Assembly (NCBI GenBank): GCA_023395615.1
Contig: JAEWYP010000092.1
Coordinates: 1-40,219 of the forward strand
Direction: 5' to 3'
DNA length: 40,219 nt
Source of the DNA: Bacillota bacterium
GTDB taxonomy: Bacteria > Bacillota > Clostridia > Christensenellales > Aristaeellaceae
Made by a program: the position numbers and the translations under genes
Notes under the pieces: generated by a model
Databases searched by the model: none
Told to the model about the DNA's origin: nothing
The model's input: only the letters and a program-made list of their open reading frames with translations
In this document: positions 8,626 to 15,779 of the stretch, in pieces
How the letters are laid out: the number at the start of each line of letters is the position of its first letter
How positions within the stretch are numbered: position 1 is the first letter of the stretch

Positions 8626-8654
8626 ATTGTACAGGAAACGGAGCCCGTATGCAA
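8626..8654 (-). promoter_or_regulatory. Sigma-A promoter of the folT-nth-obg-yhbY operon
   Basis: On the minus strand TTGCAT (8649-8654) and TACAAT (8626-8631) are 17 bases apart. The short leader contains a GTTTC/GAAAC hairpin before the folT-like start at 8576. No other good promoter is seen down to 2853, and gaps are mostly under 45 bases, so this one probably drives seven genes. Confidence 0.8.
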
Positions 8655-8695
8655 GGGCCGGAGGGTAGATCAAAGGCGCAGGCTGGTCGCCTGCA

Positions 8696-8825
8696 CGCAG
8701 TTTGCTTAAAAAGGCTCATCTGCGTTGTCAGCTTCGGGATGGCAATGGGCATCACTTACAAACGGTAAGCTCAACCCCTTGCCGCCCTTGCTTCCTAGCA
8801 TCTGAACCTTTTGAAGCAAACTGCG
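8696..8825 (+). repeat. Palindromic intergenic element, copy 1
   Basis: A 130-bp element whose ends pair: CGCAGTTTGCTT at 8696-8707 and its complement at 8814-8825, continued inside by AAAAGG/CCTTTT. The interior contains nested arms (CTTAC/GTAAG and GGCAA/TTGCC). A second copy in the opposite orientation lies at 12149-12268, with about 90% identity in the core but different end arms. A related flank (8826-8860) is also shared with copy 2. It lies between pgi and the folT-like gene, outside any coding region. Confidence 0.8.
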
Positions 8826-8837
8826 GTGAACAGCCTG

Positions 8838-8889
8838 AAAGGATTTGTCAACGGTCTGGCGCCTGCGTCTGACCGTTGACAAATCCTTT
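8838..8889. repeat. Perfect 19-bp inverted repeat downstream of pgi
   Basis: AAAGGATTTGTCAACGGTC at 8838-8856 pairs perfectly with 8871-8889 across a 14-base spacer. It starts 25 bases after the pgi stop and could act as a terminator or mRNA-protecting hairpin. Neither strand has a T-run after it, so it is not a textbook intrinsic terminator. The first arm is part of the flank shared with the second copy of the palindromic element, so it may belong to that element. Confidence 0.7.
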
Positions 8890-8913
8890 ACGAGCTGCTA
8901 GCCGCGAATTGTT

Positions 8914-10338
8914 TTACAGAACGTACTTTTTCCGAAGGTCGGGGCGGCCTTTCATTTCTTCGGCCTTTTTCAGGTATTTTTCGCTCTTGTTGCCCAGCAC
9001 CGCGTAACTGGCCAGCTTACTGCCTTCCACACCTGGCTGGTTGAACGCATCCACATCCAGCAGTTCGCCTTCGTAAGCGGTCGCCATCTCGAAGAAATAG
9101 ATCAGTTGGCCGATCGTGTAAGCGTTCACTTCCGGTAACGTGATTGTCTGGCTCATGCGGCCCACGCGATAAAGCGCATATTCCGTGCCGCGAAGTTCCG
9201 CGTCGATCAAACTGTTAAGCGTTTTCCCGCTTAAGAAATGCACATCGGCAAACTCTTCGCAGCCGTCGGCGATCACTACTTCATTCTGGAACTTGCGCAC
9301 CTTCAGGAAGGTGATCGCTTTGTCATACGGCCCTTCGGTGTAGAGCTGCAACTGGCTGTGCTGGTCGGTCACGCCCAACGCCTTGGTGGGGGTTTGTCCG
9401 CAGTTAACGGCCATTCCCTTGCGGGTCACGTTCTTGCCAAGGCTCTCCGCCCACAACTGGCAGAACCAGTCCGCCATATACTTGAGGCTGTCCGCGTAAG
9501 GCATTACCACCTGTACGTTTTCGTGCCGCTCTTCCATAGCCAGATACTGCAGCACGGCATTCAGCAGGGCGGGGTTCTTCCAGAGGTTGTCGGTTTTACA
9601 ACGTTCGTCCATCGCGGCTGCGCCTTCCAGCATGGCGCGGATGTCAATTCCGCAAACTGCCGCGGGCAGCAGGCCCACAGGCGTTAGTTCGCTGAAGCGA
9701 CCGCCAACGCCATCCGGAATATAGAACAGCTCGAAGCCTTCCTGCTTGGCCAGCTTGATCAGGTTGCCCTTCTCGCTGTCCGTCGTCGCTACGATGTGTT
9801 TCTGCCAGCCTTCGCCGACCTCTTTTTTCAGCAGTTCGGAAATGATCAGGTACTGGCTCATCGTCTCGGCAGTCGCGCCGCTTTTGGTTATCACGTTAAA
9901 GCAGGTATTCTTCACATCGATCACATCCAGCAGCGAAGCCATGCGTTCGGGGTCGATGTTGTCTTCCACGTAGAATTTCGGTCCGCCGCGCTTTTCGGCG
10001 GGCAGCTCGTTCCAGCGCTGATGGTTCAGCGCCTGATGCACGGCAATGGGGCCAAGCGCGCTTCCGCCGATTCCCAGCACCACAAACGCTTCAAATTCAT
10101 TGCGGATTCTGGCGGCAACTTTTTCAATATGCTCCACAATCTCGCTCTGGTTGTACGGCAGCTGCATCCAGCCAAGCCAGCCGGTTCCGCGGTTTTTTTC
10201 CACAGCGTTTTGCGCGGTAACAGCCGCCTCCTGCATGGATTCCACTTCGCCAAAGTCGATACCGTATTGAAAGCCTACGATATCGCTCATCATATGATTC
10301 ACATCCAGCGTAATCGGTTCGCGGATCATTTTCTCCAT
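8914..10338 (-). CDS. pgi: Glucose-6-phosphate isomerase
   Basis: 474 residues; interconverts glucose-6-phosphate and fructose-6-phosphate in glycolysis. Phosphate-binding segments VLGIGGSALGP and VITKSGATAETM are intact, as are the catalytic-site regions GVGGRFSELTPVGLLPAA, DQHSQLQLYTEGP and the C-terminal NQPGVEGSK with its Lys. The ATG at 10338 follows GGAAGGGG. It is transcribed alone from an extended -10 promoter and diverges from malic enzyme; the other glycolytic genes are at 32703-37459. Confidence 0.97.
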   Translation of the reverse strand: MEKMIREPITLDVNHMMSDIVGFQYGIDFGEVESMQEAAVTAQNAVEKNRGTGWLGWMQLPYNQSEIVEHIEKVAARIRNEFEAFVVLGIGGSALGPIAVHQALNHQRWNELPAEKRGGPKFYVEDNIDPERMASLLDVIDVKNTCFNVITKSGATAETMSQYLIISELLKKEVGEGWQKHIVATTDSEKGNLIKLAKQEGFELFYIPDGVGGRFSELTPVGLLPAAVCGIDIRAMLEGAAAMDERCKTDNLWKNPALLNAVLQYLAMEERHENVQVVMPYADSLKYMADWFCQLWAESLGKNVTRKGMAVNCGQTPTKALGVTDQHSQLQLYTEGPYDKAITFLKVRKFQNEVVIADGCEEFADVHFLSGKTLNSLIDAELRGTEYALYRVGRMSQTITLPEVNAYTIGQLIYFFEMATAYEGELLDVDAFNQPGVEGSKLASYAVLGNKSEKYLKKAEEMKGRPDLRKKYVL

Positions 10339-10373
10339 TGGTCTACCCCTTCCCTATATTGGACATCGCGGCC

Positions 10374-10402
10374 ATTATATCACAGCTTGCGGGCTTTGAA
10401 AA
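10374..10402 (-). promoter_or_regulatory. Extended -10 promoter of pgi
   Basis: On the minus strand TGATATAAT gives a perfect TATAAT (10374-10379) with the TGn extension. A weak -35 (TTTTCA, 10397-10402) lies 17 bases upstream. The start would be about 30 bases before the pgi ATG. Confidence 0.7.
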
Positions 10403-10449
10403 CCATTTCAGCCTGATTGATACCTTCCGGAACGGACATCTCCGTGTTT

Positions 10450-10511
10450 TTTTCACGTTATCCTTCCGCGCGTTGCACACACTGTTTTTCCATGCTACAA
10501 TAACGTGAAAA
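10450..10511. repeat. 11-bp inverted repeat flanking the malic enzyme promoter
   Basis: TTTTCACGTTA (10450-10460) and its exact complement TAACGTGAAAA (10501-10511) flank the -35/-10 region, with centres 51 bp apart, close to five helical turns. The right arm overlaps the last base of the -10 and the start-site region. Possible operator pair for a looping repressor; no protein can be assigned. Confidence 0.5.
10473..10501 (+). promoter_or_regulatory. Sigma-A promoter of the malic enzyme operon
   Basis: TTGCAC (10473-10478) and TACAAT (10496-10501) with a 17-base spacer. The start codon at 10537 is about 30 bases past the expected transcription start. Confidence 0.8.
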
Positions 10512-10536
10512 TATCGCGACGGGAGCGTGGCCCTTC

Positions 10537-11721
10537 ATGGATCTGAAAGCGGAAGCCTTAAAAAAGCATTACGAATGGCAGGGGAAACTGGAAATTACCC
10601 CACGGGTGCATATCACCAACCGTGAAGAGCTTTCACTCGCATACACACCCGGTGTTGCGGAACCCTGTCTGGTCATCCGGGATCATCCAGAAGAGAGTTT
10701 CGACCTTACCCGCAGGCATAATCTTGTGGCCGTAATCACTGACGGTACAGCCGTTCTGGGCCTTGGCGACATCGGCCCGGAAGCCGGAATGCCCGTGATG
10801 GAAGGGAAATGCGTTCTGATGAAAGAGTTCGGCGGCGTGGACGCGATTCCCCTTTGCCTGAAAACCAAAGACGTTGACGAGCTTGTGCGCACCATCTACC
10901 TGCTGTCCGGCAGTTTTGGGGGGATCAATCTGGAAGACATCAGCGCGCCCCGCTGCTTTGAAGTGGAAAGCCGTTTGCAGGAGCTGTGCGATATTCCTGT
11001 CTTTCACGACGATCAGCACGGTACCGCCATTGTGGTAGCCGCGGCGCTGATGAACGCGCTGAAACTGGTTGGAAAAAAGATGGAGAACATCACCTGCGTC
11101 ATCAATGGCGCAGGCGCGGCGGGTATCTCCATTGCCAAGCATTTGCTTCGCTTTGGAATCGGAGACATCATCCTGGTGAGCCGTCATGGAATTGTCGTGA
11201 GTGGTCGGGACAAAATGAACGCCGCACAACAGGCTATGTGTACGGTTACTAATCATCGGCAGCTTCACGGCGGACTTGCGGAAGCCATCGCAGGCGCCGA
11301 TGTGTTTATCGGCGTATCCGCACCCAATGTATTAACCGGCGACATGGTGCGTACCATGGCCGATAAGCCTATCGTGTTCCCCATGGCTAACCCCGTACCG
11401 GAAATTGATCCGGACGAAGCGATTGCCGCAGGCGCTGCGGTGGTAGGCACAGGGCGGAGCGATTACGAAAACCAGATTAACAACGTGCTTGCGTTCCCCG
11501 GTATCTTCCGCGGCGCGTTGGATGTGCGCGCTACCCGGATCAACGAGGAAATGAAGACCGCCGCGTCACTCGCGATTGCGTCGCTGGTTTCCGACGACGA
11601 ACTGACCCCGCATTATATCCTGCCGGAAGCGTTTGACCGCCGGGTTGGCACAGTTGTGGCGAAGGCGGTAGCCAATGCCGCTATCGAAAGCGGAGTGGCG
11701 CGAATCGCCCCCAAAGAATGA
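10537..11721 (+). CDS. NAD(P)-dependent malic enzyme (decarboxylating)
   Basis: 394 residues, the short bacterial form without a phosphotransacetylase tail. It converts malate to pyruvate and CO2 with NAD(P) reduction. Seen are the N-terminal malic domain (LAYTPGVAEPC; VITDGTAVLGLGDIGPEAGMPVMEGK with metal- and malate-binding residues; LEDISAPRCFE; FHDDQHGTA) and the NAD-binding domain with a GAGAAG nucleotide loop (INGAGAAGISIA). A GGGAG lies 11 bases before the ATG, slightly long spacing. Its TGA overlaps the next ATG by four bases. Cofactor preference cannot be read with confidence. Confidence 0.95.
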   Translation: MDLKAEALKKHYEWQGKLEITPRVHITNREELSLAYTPGVAEPCLVIRDHPEESFDLTRRHNLVAVITDGTAVLGLGDIGPEAGMPVMEGKCVLMKEFGGVDAIPLCLKTKDVDELVRTIYLLSGSFGGINLEDISAPRCFEVESRLQELCDIPVFHDDQHGTAIVVAAALMNALKLVGKKMENITCVINGAGAAGISIAKHLLRFGIGDIILVSRHGIVVSGRDKMNAAQQAMCTVTNHRQLHGGLAEAIAGADVFIGVSAPNVLTGDMVRTMADKPIVFPMANPVPEIDPDEAIAAGAAVVGTGRSDYENQINNVLAFPGIFRGALDVRATRINEEMKTAASLAIASLVSDDELTPHYILPEAFDRRVGTVVAKAVANAAIESGVARIAPKE

Positions 11722-12101
11722 GTACACAGGAAATACTGGAATACTGCCTGGCGAAACCGGGAGCGTATCTGAACCAGCCGTTCGGGTCGGAACCCCTTTG
11801 CGTGCGCATCGGCAAACGAATCTTCGCGGAATTGTACGTAACCCGTGGCTGGTTATCGTTCAGCGGTGACCCGGCTTATGGGCTGATGCTGCGCAAGACC
11901 TATCCGGATACGGTACGGCGCGGGTACCATTCGCCGCCTGTGCAGCAACCCTACCACAACACCGTCACGCTGGACGGTACTGTGCCGGATGAAGTGCTGA
12001 TTGATATGATTGACCATAGTTATGCTTACTCCCTGCAAAAGCTTACCCGTGCGGAACGTGTCGTTGCGCTGGATCTGCAAGCTGCAGCGCCGGACGTATA
12101 A
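11718..12101 (+). CDS. MmcQ/YjbR family protein
   Basis: 127 residues, the normal length for this small alpha/beta family with a double-wing DNA-binding-like fold. Typical are the start EILEYCLAKPGAYLNQPFGSE, the central KRIFAELYV strand, and the C-terminal helix with VPDEVLIDMIDHSYAYSLQKL. Its ATG overlaps the malic enzyme stop (ATGA), so the two are translationally coupled. Molecular function is unknown for the family. Its stop codon lies inside the first copy of a 21-bp direct repeat, and an inserted element now separates the gene from its terminator. Confidence 0.9.
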   Translation: MSTQEILEYCLAKPGAYLNQPFGSEPLCVRIGKRIFAELYVTRGWLSFSGDPAYGLMLRKTYPDTVRRGYHSPPVQQPYHNTVTLDGTVPDEVLIDMIDHSYAYSLQKLTRAERVVALDLQAAAPDV

Positions 12102-12293
12102 ACGCCCGGTCAGACCGTTTGCAAAACCTTGCAGGCCACTGGTCACGGCTTGCATAAAAGGTCCAGATGCCAGGAAGCAAGGGTGGCAAGGGGTTGAGCT
12201 TACTCGTTCGTAAGTGATACCACTTGCCATCCCGTAGCTGACAACGCAGATGGGCCTTTTTATGCAAGTTGTGCCGGACGTATAAACGCCCGG
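12089..12293. repeat. 21-bp direct repeat flanking palindromic element copy 2
   Basis: The same 21 bases occur at 12089-12109 and 12273-12293. The first copy contains the last codons and TAA of the YjbR-family gene; the second begins the intrinsic terminator. The 163 bp between them (12110-12272) are an insertion: the palindromic core plus a flank shared with copy 1. The repeat looks like a long target-site duplication, though a recombination origin is possible. Confidence 0.75.
12149..12268 (-). repeat. Palindromic intergenic element, copy 2
   Basis: Reverse-orientation copy of the element at 8696-8825. The end arms CTTGCATA (12149-12156) and TATGCAAG (12261-12268) pair with each other but differ from copy 1's arms, while the ~100-bp core is nearly unchanged. 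Inside are GTAAG/CTTAC and TGGCAAG/CTTGCCA arms. It sits between the convergent YjbR-family gene and mutY. Confidence 0.8.
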
Positions 12294-12304
12294 CTCTTTC
12301 TTTG
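12273..12304 (+). terminator. Intrinsic terminator of the malic enzyme / YjbR operon
   Basis: GCCGG and CCGGC arms (with an inner CG/CG pair) form a short hairpin followed by TCTTTCTTT. Before the insertion this hairpin would have overlapped the stop codon of the YjbR-family gene. The upstream duplicate at 12089-12109 keeps the hairpin but lost the T-rich tail. Confidence 0.65.
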
Positions 12305-12308
12305 CGCC

Positions 12309-13373
12309 TTATGCCCGCAGCAGTTTCAGCGCTTCCGCTTTCGCGGCTTTCATTGCGGTCGGAAGCGGCAGCGCTTGCAGCGCGGCCTCATCCGCCATCA
12401 CTCCATCGTGTTGCGCAATCCATTGCTCCCCCGGTTCCCGATCAAGCGAAAAACAATACAGTGTCATCTGCCAGATACGGTGGGTAAACACATGCGTCGC
12501 TTCGCCAAGCGCTTTCCACGATTCCACGGCAAGCCCGTCCTGCGATAACTGTTCGGCGATTCGCCGGGGATCGGTTTCTTCCTCATTAAGGTAAAACACA
12601 TACAGACCGTTCAGCAGCCTTTCCCGTCTCCGGAACATGGCAATACGGTCTTGATAGCACAGGAGACCCACGGCGATCTGTACGACTTTCGCTGGACGTT
12701 TCTTCTCGTGAACCGGCAGGCTTTCCGCATCCCCTTCGGCGTATGCGTCACAGCTGCATTTTAGCGGACACAGCTCACAGCGCGGCGCCTTTGGCAGACA
12801 CAGTGTCGCGCCCAATTCCATCATTGCCTGATTAAACGTGCCCGGTTCCGATTGAGAAACGGCCTGCATAAGCAGTGCTCGCAGTTTCTTGCGAGTCTGC
12901 GGCAGTTCGATGTTCTCCCGTTCGCCGTAAAAACGTGCGGTAACCCGAAATACGTTACCGTCAATCGCCGGTACCGCAATCCCAAACGCGATGCTCGCGA
13001 TGGCTCCGGCGGTGTATTCTCCGATTCCGGGTAAGCTTTTCAACATTTCGTATTCTGATGGGATTCGACCATTATACTGTTCCAAAACCACTTTCGCGGC
13101 CTTTTGCAGGTTTCGCGCCCGGCTGTAATACCCAAGCCCTTCCCACAGCTTCAGCACATCCTCTTCCGGCGCCTGCGCAAGCGCCGCCACATCCGGAAAA
13201 CGGGCGATAAAGCGGCGGAAATATTCCTTCACGGTTTCCACCCGCGTCTGCTGCAACATGATCTCCGATATCCAGATTGCGTAAGGGTCTTTTGTCCTTC
13301 TCCAGGGAAGGTCTCGTTTTCCCTGCTGATACCAGGCCAGAAGTCCGTTTGCCCATCCATACGGATCGCTCAC
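12309..13373 (-). CDS. mutY: A/G-specific adenine glycosylase
   Basis: 354 residues; removes adenine mispaired with 8-oxoguanine. Visible are the helix 2 WISEIMLQQTRVETV with the catalytic Glu, the HhH LPGIGEYTAGAIASIAFG, the catalytic Asp in AIDGNVFRVTARF, and the cysteine pattern C-x6-C-x2-C-x5-C for an iron-sulfur cluster. A NUDIX-like C-terminal domain for 8-oxoG recognition follows (about 230-350; THVFTHRIWQM). The start is a GTG at 13373 after AAAGGGTG. It diverges from groES. The intergenic element copy 2 lies just past its stop. Confidence 0.95.
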   Translation of the reverse strand: MSDPYGWANGLLAWYQQGKRDLPWRRTKDPYAIWISEIMLQQTRVETVKEYFRRFIARFPDVAALAQAPEEDVLKLWEGLGYYSRARNLQKAAKVVLEQYNGRIPSEYEMLKSLPGIGEYTAGAIASIAFGIAVPAIDGNVFRVTARFYGERENIELPQTRKKLRALLMQAVSQSEPGTFNQAMMELGATLCLPKAPRCELCPLKCSCDAYAEGDAESLPVHEKKRPAKVVQIAVGLLCYQDRIAMFRRRERLLNGLYVFYLNEEETDPRRIAEQLSQDGLAVESWKALGEATHVFTHRIWQMTLYCFSLDREPGEQWIAQHDGVMADEAALQALPLPTAMKAAKAEALKLLRA

Positions 13374-13551
13374 ACCATCACCCTTTCCATGAGTTTATTT
13401 TATCATAATTTCGTTATCAAATTTTCTCCTGTTTAGTTACGTAAATCATCGTTTTGTGAAGAATTGCGGACTTTTCAGAAGCATACGGAAGTATTCTGTC
13501 ATTTCAGGTGATTTTCGTTCGATCTGCCCTGTTTTTGTCGCAAAACAGCTA

Positions 13552-13580
13552 TTGCGCTAAGGCGCAAAATGACGTACACT
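13552..13580 (+). promoter_or_regulatory. Sigma-A promoter of groESL
   Basis: TTGCGC (13552-13557) and TACACT (13575-13580) with a 17-base spacer, directly upstream of the CIRCE operator. The -35 lies in a small palindrome TTGCGC-TAAG-GCGCAA. Confidence 0.7.
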
Positions 13581-13590
13581 TACAACGTTG

Positions 13591-13617
13591 TTAGCACTCG
13601 GTATTAGTGAGTGCTAA
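13591..13617 (+). promoter_or_regulatory. CIRCE operator (HrcA binding site)
   Basis: TTAGCACTC (13591-13599), nine-base spacer, GAGTGCTAA (13609-13617): a perfect match to the CIRCE element bound by the HrcA repressor. It lies just downstream of the -10 and 39 bases before groES, so heat-shock control of groESL by HrcA is expected. hrcA itself is not in the window. Confidence 0.97.
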
Positions 13618-13655
13618 CAAGACCAAATATCATCAATCGATAGGGAGGAACTATC

Positions 13656-13940
13656 ATGAACGTTAAGCCGTTGGGCGACCGTGTTGTGATCAAGAACATC
13701 GAGGCGGAAGAAACCACCAAGAGCGGTATTCTTCTCACAAGTGGTTCCAAAGAGAAACCGCAGATGGCGGAAGTGATTGCCGTCGGCCCGGGCGGGCTTG
13801 TGGATGGCAAGGAAGTTACTATGAACGTGAAACCCGGCCAAAAGGTGATTTACAGCAAGTACGCCGGTACGGAAGTTAAACTGGATGGTGACGAAATCAT
13901 CATCGTCCGCCAGAGCGACATTCTGGCGACTGTGGAATAA
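13656..13940 (+). CDS. groES: Co-chaperonin GroES
   Basis: 94 residues; the heptameric lid of the GroEL folding chamber. The start MNVKPLGDRVVIKNIEAEE, a mobile loop with GIL (TTKSGILLTSGS) and the C-terminal YAGTEVKLDGDEIIIVRQSDILA are standard. AGGGAGGAA precedes the ATG. It is followed by groEL after 36 bases and controlled by CIRCE. Confidence 0.98.
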   Translation: MNVKPLGDRVVIKNIEAEETTKSGILLTSGSKEKPQMAEVIAVGPGGLVDGKEVTMNVKPGQKVIYSKYAGTEVKLDGDEIIIVRQSDILATVE

Positions 13941-13976
13941 CCATTATACCCACATAAAGTAGGAGGAACAAGCATT

Positions 13977-15608
13977 ATGGCAAAGCAGATTAAGACCGGC
14001 GAGGAAGCACGCCGCGCATTGCAAAAGGGCGTAGATACGCTCGCGGATACCGTAAAAATCACGTTGGGGCCCAAAGGCCGCAATGTTGTGCTGGATAAAA
14101 AGTTTGGCGCGCCCCTGATCACCAACGACGGCGTGACGATCGCTAAAGAAATCGAACTGGAAGACCCGTTTGAAAACATGGGCGCTCAACTCGTCAAGGA
14201 AGTCGCCACCAAAACCAACGACGTCGCCGGTGATGGTACCACCACCGCTACGCTGCTAGCGCAGGCGATTGTGCGCGAAGGCCTTCGCAACCTGGCTGCC
14301 GGTGCCAATCCCATGGTGCTAAAGCGCGGTCTGGAATCCGCTGTGGAAGCGGCCGTAGAAGGCCTGCGTACCCTCAGCCAGCCCATTAACGGCAAGCAGG
14401 CAATCGCACAGGTTGCCAGCATTTCTGCCGGGGATGAAGAGATCGGCAAGTTGATTTCCGACGCCATGGAAACCGTGGGCAAAGACGGCGTAATCACCGT
14501 TGAAGAAAGCAAGACCATGAAGACCGAACTGACCACCGTGGAAGGCATGCAGTTCGACCGCGGCTACGCCAGCGCCTACATGGTAACCGATTCCGATAAA
14601 ATGGAAGCGGTGCTGGACAACCCCATGATCCTGATTACCGATAAGAAAATCAGCAACATTCAGGAAATTCTGCCCGTGCTGGAGCAGGTTGTGCAGGCCG
14701 GTAAAAAGATGCTGATTATCGCTGAGGACGTGGAAGGCGAAGCGCTTGCCACGCTGGTGCTTAACAAGCTGCGCGGCACCTTTACCTGTGTTGCCGTTAA
14801 GGCTCCGGGCTTCGGCGACCGCCGTAAAGAAATGCTCCGTGATATCGCTGTGCTGACCGGCGGCCAGGTGATTACCGAAGAGCTGGGCCTGGAACTGAAG
14901 GATACGAAGATCGACATGCTGGGCACTGCCCGCCAGGTGAAGGTGGACAAGGATAACACCACCATCGTGGAAGGTGCCGGCGACAAAGCCGATATCGAAG
15001 CCCGCGTAGGCAGCATCCGCAAGCAGATTGAAGATACCACCAGTGATTATGACCGTGAAAAGCTGCAGGAGCGTCTGGCCAAGCTAGCGGGCGGCGTAGC
15101 GGTTATTTCCGTCGGCGCTGCGACCGAAGTGGAAATGAAGGAACGCAAACTGCGCATTGAGGACGCTCTGGCGGCAACCCGCGCGGCCGTGGAAGAGGGT
15201 ATCGTACCGGGCGGCGGCGTGGCACTGTTGAATGTTCTCTCCAACGTACAGGCTGAACTTTCCAAGTTCGCCGGCGACGCCAAAACCGGCGTGCAGATCA
15301 TTATTCGCGCTCTGGAAGAGCCCCTGCGCCAGATCAGCATCAACGCCGGGATCGACGGCAGCGTGATCGTGGAGAACGTGAAGAACAGCCACAAGAACGG
15401 TTATGGCTATGATGCGCTGAAGGGCGAGTATGTAGACATGATTGAACGCGGCATCATCGACCCGACCAAGGTAACGCGTTCCGCGTTGCAGAACGCTGCC
15501 AGCATCGCCGCGATGATCCTGACCACCGAAAGCCTCGTAACCGACATCCCCGCGCCGGAACCCGCGGCACCCGCCGGTGGTGCAGGCGGCATGGGCGGCA
15601 TGTACTAA
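13977..15608 (+). CDS. groEL: Chaperonin GroEL
   Basis: 543 residues, full length. ATP-binding motifs LGPKGRNVVLDK, NDGVTIAKEIELEDP and GDGTTTATLLAQAI are intact, as are VEEGIVPGGGVALL and the flexible GGM-type tail (GGAGGMGGMY). TAGGAGGAACAAGC lies before the ATG. It forms a bicistronic operon with groES and ends at a strong terminator at 15625-15657. Confidence 0.99.
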   Translation: MAKQIKTGEEARRALQKGVDTLADTVKITLGPKGRNVVLDKKFGAPLITNDGVTIAKEIELEDPFENMGAQLVKEVATKTNDVAGDGTTTATLLAQAIVREGLRNLAAGANPMVLKRGLESAVEAAVEGLRTLSQPINGKQAIAQVASISAGDEEIGKLISDAMETVGKDGVITVEESKTMKTELTTVEGMQFDRGYASAYMVTDSDKMEAVLDNPMILITDKKISNIQEILPVLEQVVQAGKKMLIIAEDVEGEALATLVLNKLRGTFTCVAVKAPGFGDRRKEMLRDIAVLTGGQVITEELGLELKDTKIDMLGTARQVKVDKDNTTIVEGAGDKADIEARVGSIRKQIEDTTSDYDREKLQERLAKLAGGVAVISVGAATEVEMKERKLRIEDALAATRAAVEEGIVPGGGVALLNVLSNVQAELSKFAGDAKTGVQIIIRALEEPLRQISINAGIDGSVIVENVKNSHKNGYGYDALKGEYVDMIERGIIDPTKVTRSALQNAASIAAMILTTESLVTDIPAPEPAAPAGGAGGMGGMY

Positions 15609-15624
15609 AAAAAGGGTTTAACGC

Positions 15625-15657
15625 AGAGGCCGGGCTGAAAGGTCCGGCCTCTTTCTT
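15625..15657 (+). terminator. Intrinsic terminator of groESL
   Basis: AGAGGCCGG (15625-15633), ten-base loop, CCGGCCTCT (15644-15652), followed by TTCTT. It starts 16 bases after the groEL stop. Confidence 0.85.
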
Positions 15658-15719
15658 GTACATCGAAACCGAATGTTCCGCCGACAAAAAGATTCTCCTG
15701 TACAGATTCCAAGCGCGTT

Positions 15720-15760
15720 AAAGCGCCTCCGCTTTCCTTCACAGAAAACGGAGGCGCTTT
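15720..15760 (-). terminator. Hairpin terminator after ftsZ
   Basis: AAAGCGCCTCCG (15720-15731) and its complement (15749-15760) form a 12-bp stem with a 17-base loop, 19 bases past the ftsZ stop. The minus-strand tail is only a short T tract within the stem end, so termination may be partial. It also blocks read-through from groESL. Confidence 0.7.
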
Positions 15761-15779
15761 GATCTGAATCAATCTTGTC

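Noticed and set aside
8640..8913. CRISPR array or tandem repeat in the pgi-folT gap
   Set aside because: Repeats are inverted arms of one palindromic element; no regularly spaced direct repeats exist here or elsewhere in the window.
12110..12272. Insertion sequence with transposase
   Set aside because: Only 163 bp with no coding capacity; any transposition would have to be driven in trans.
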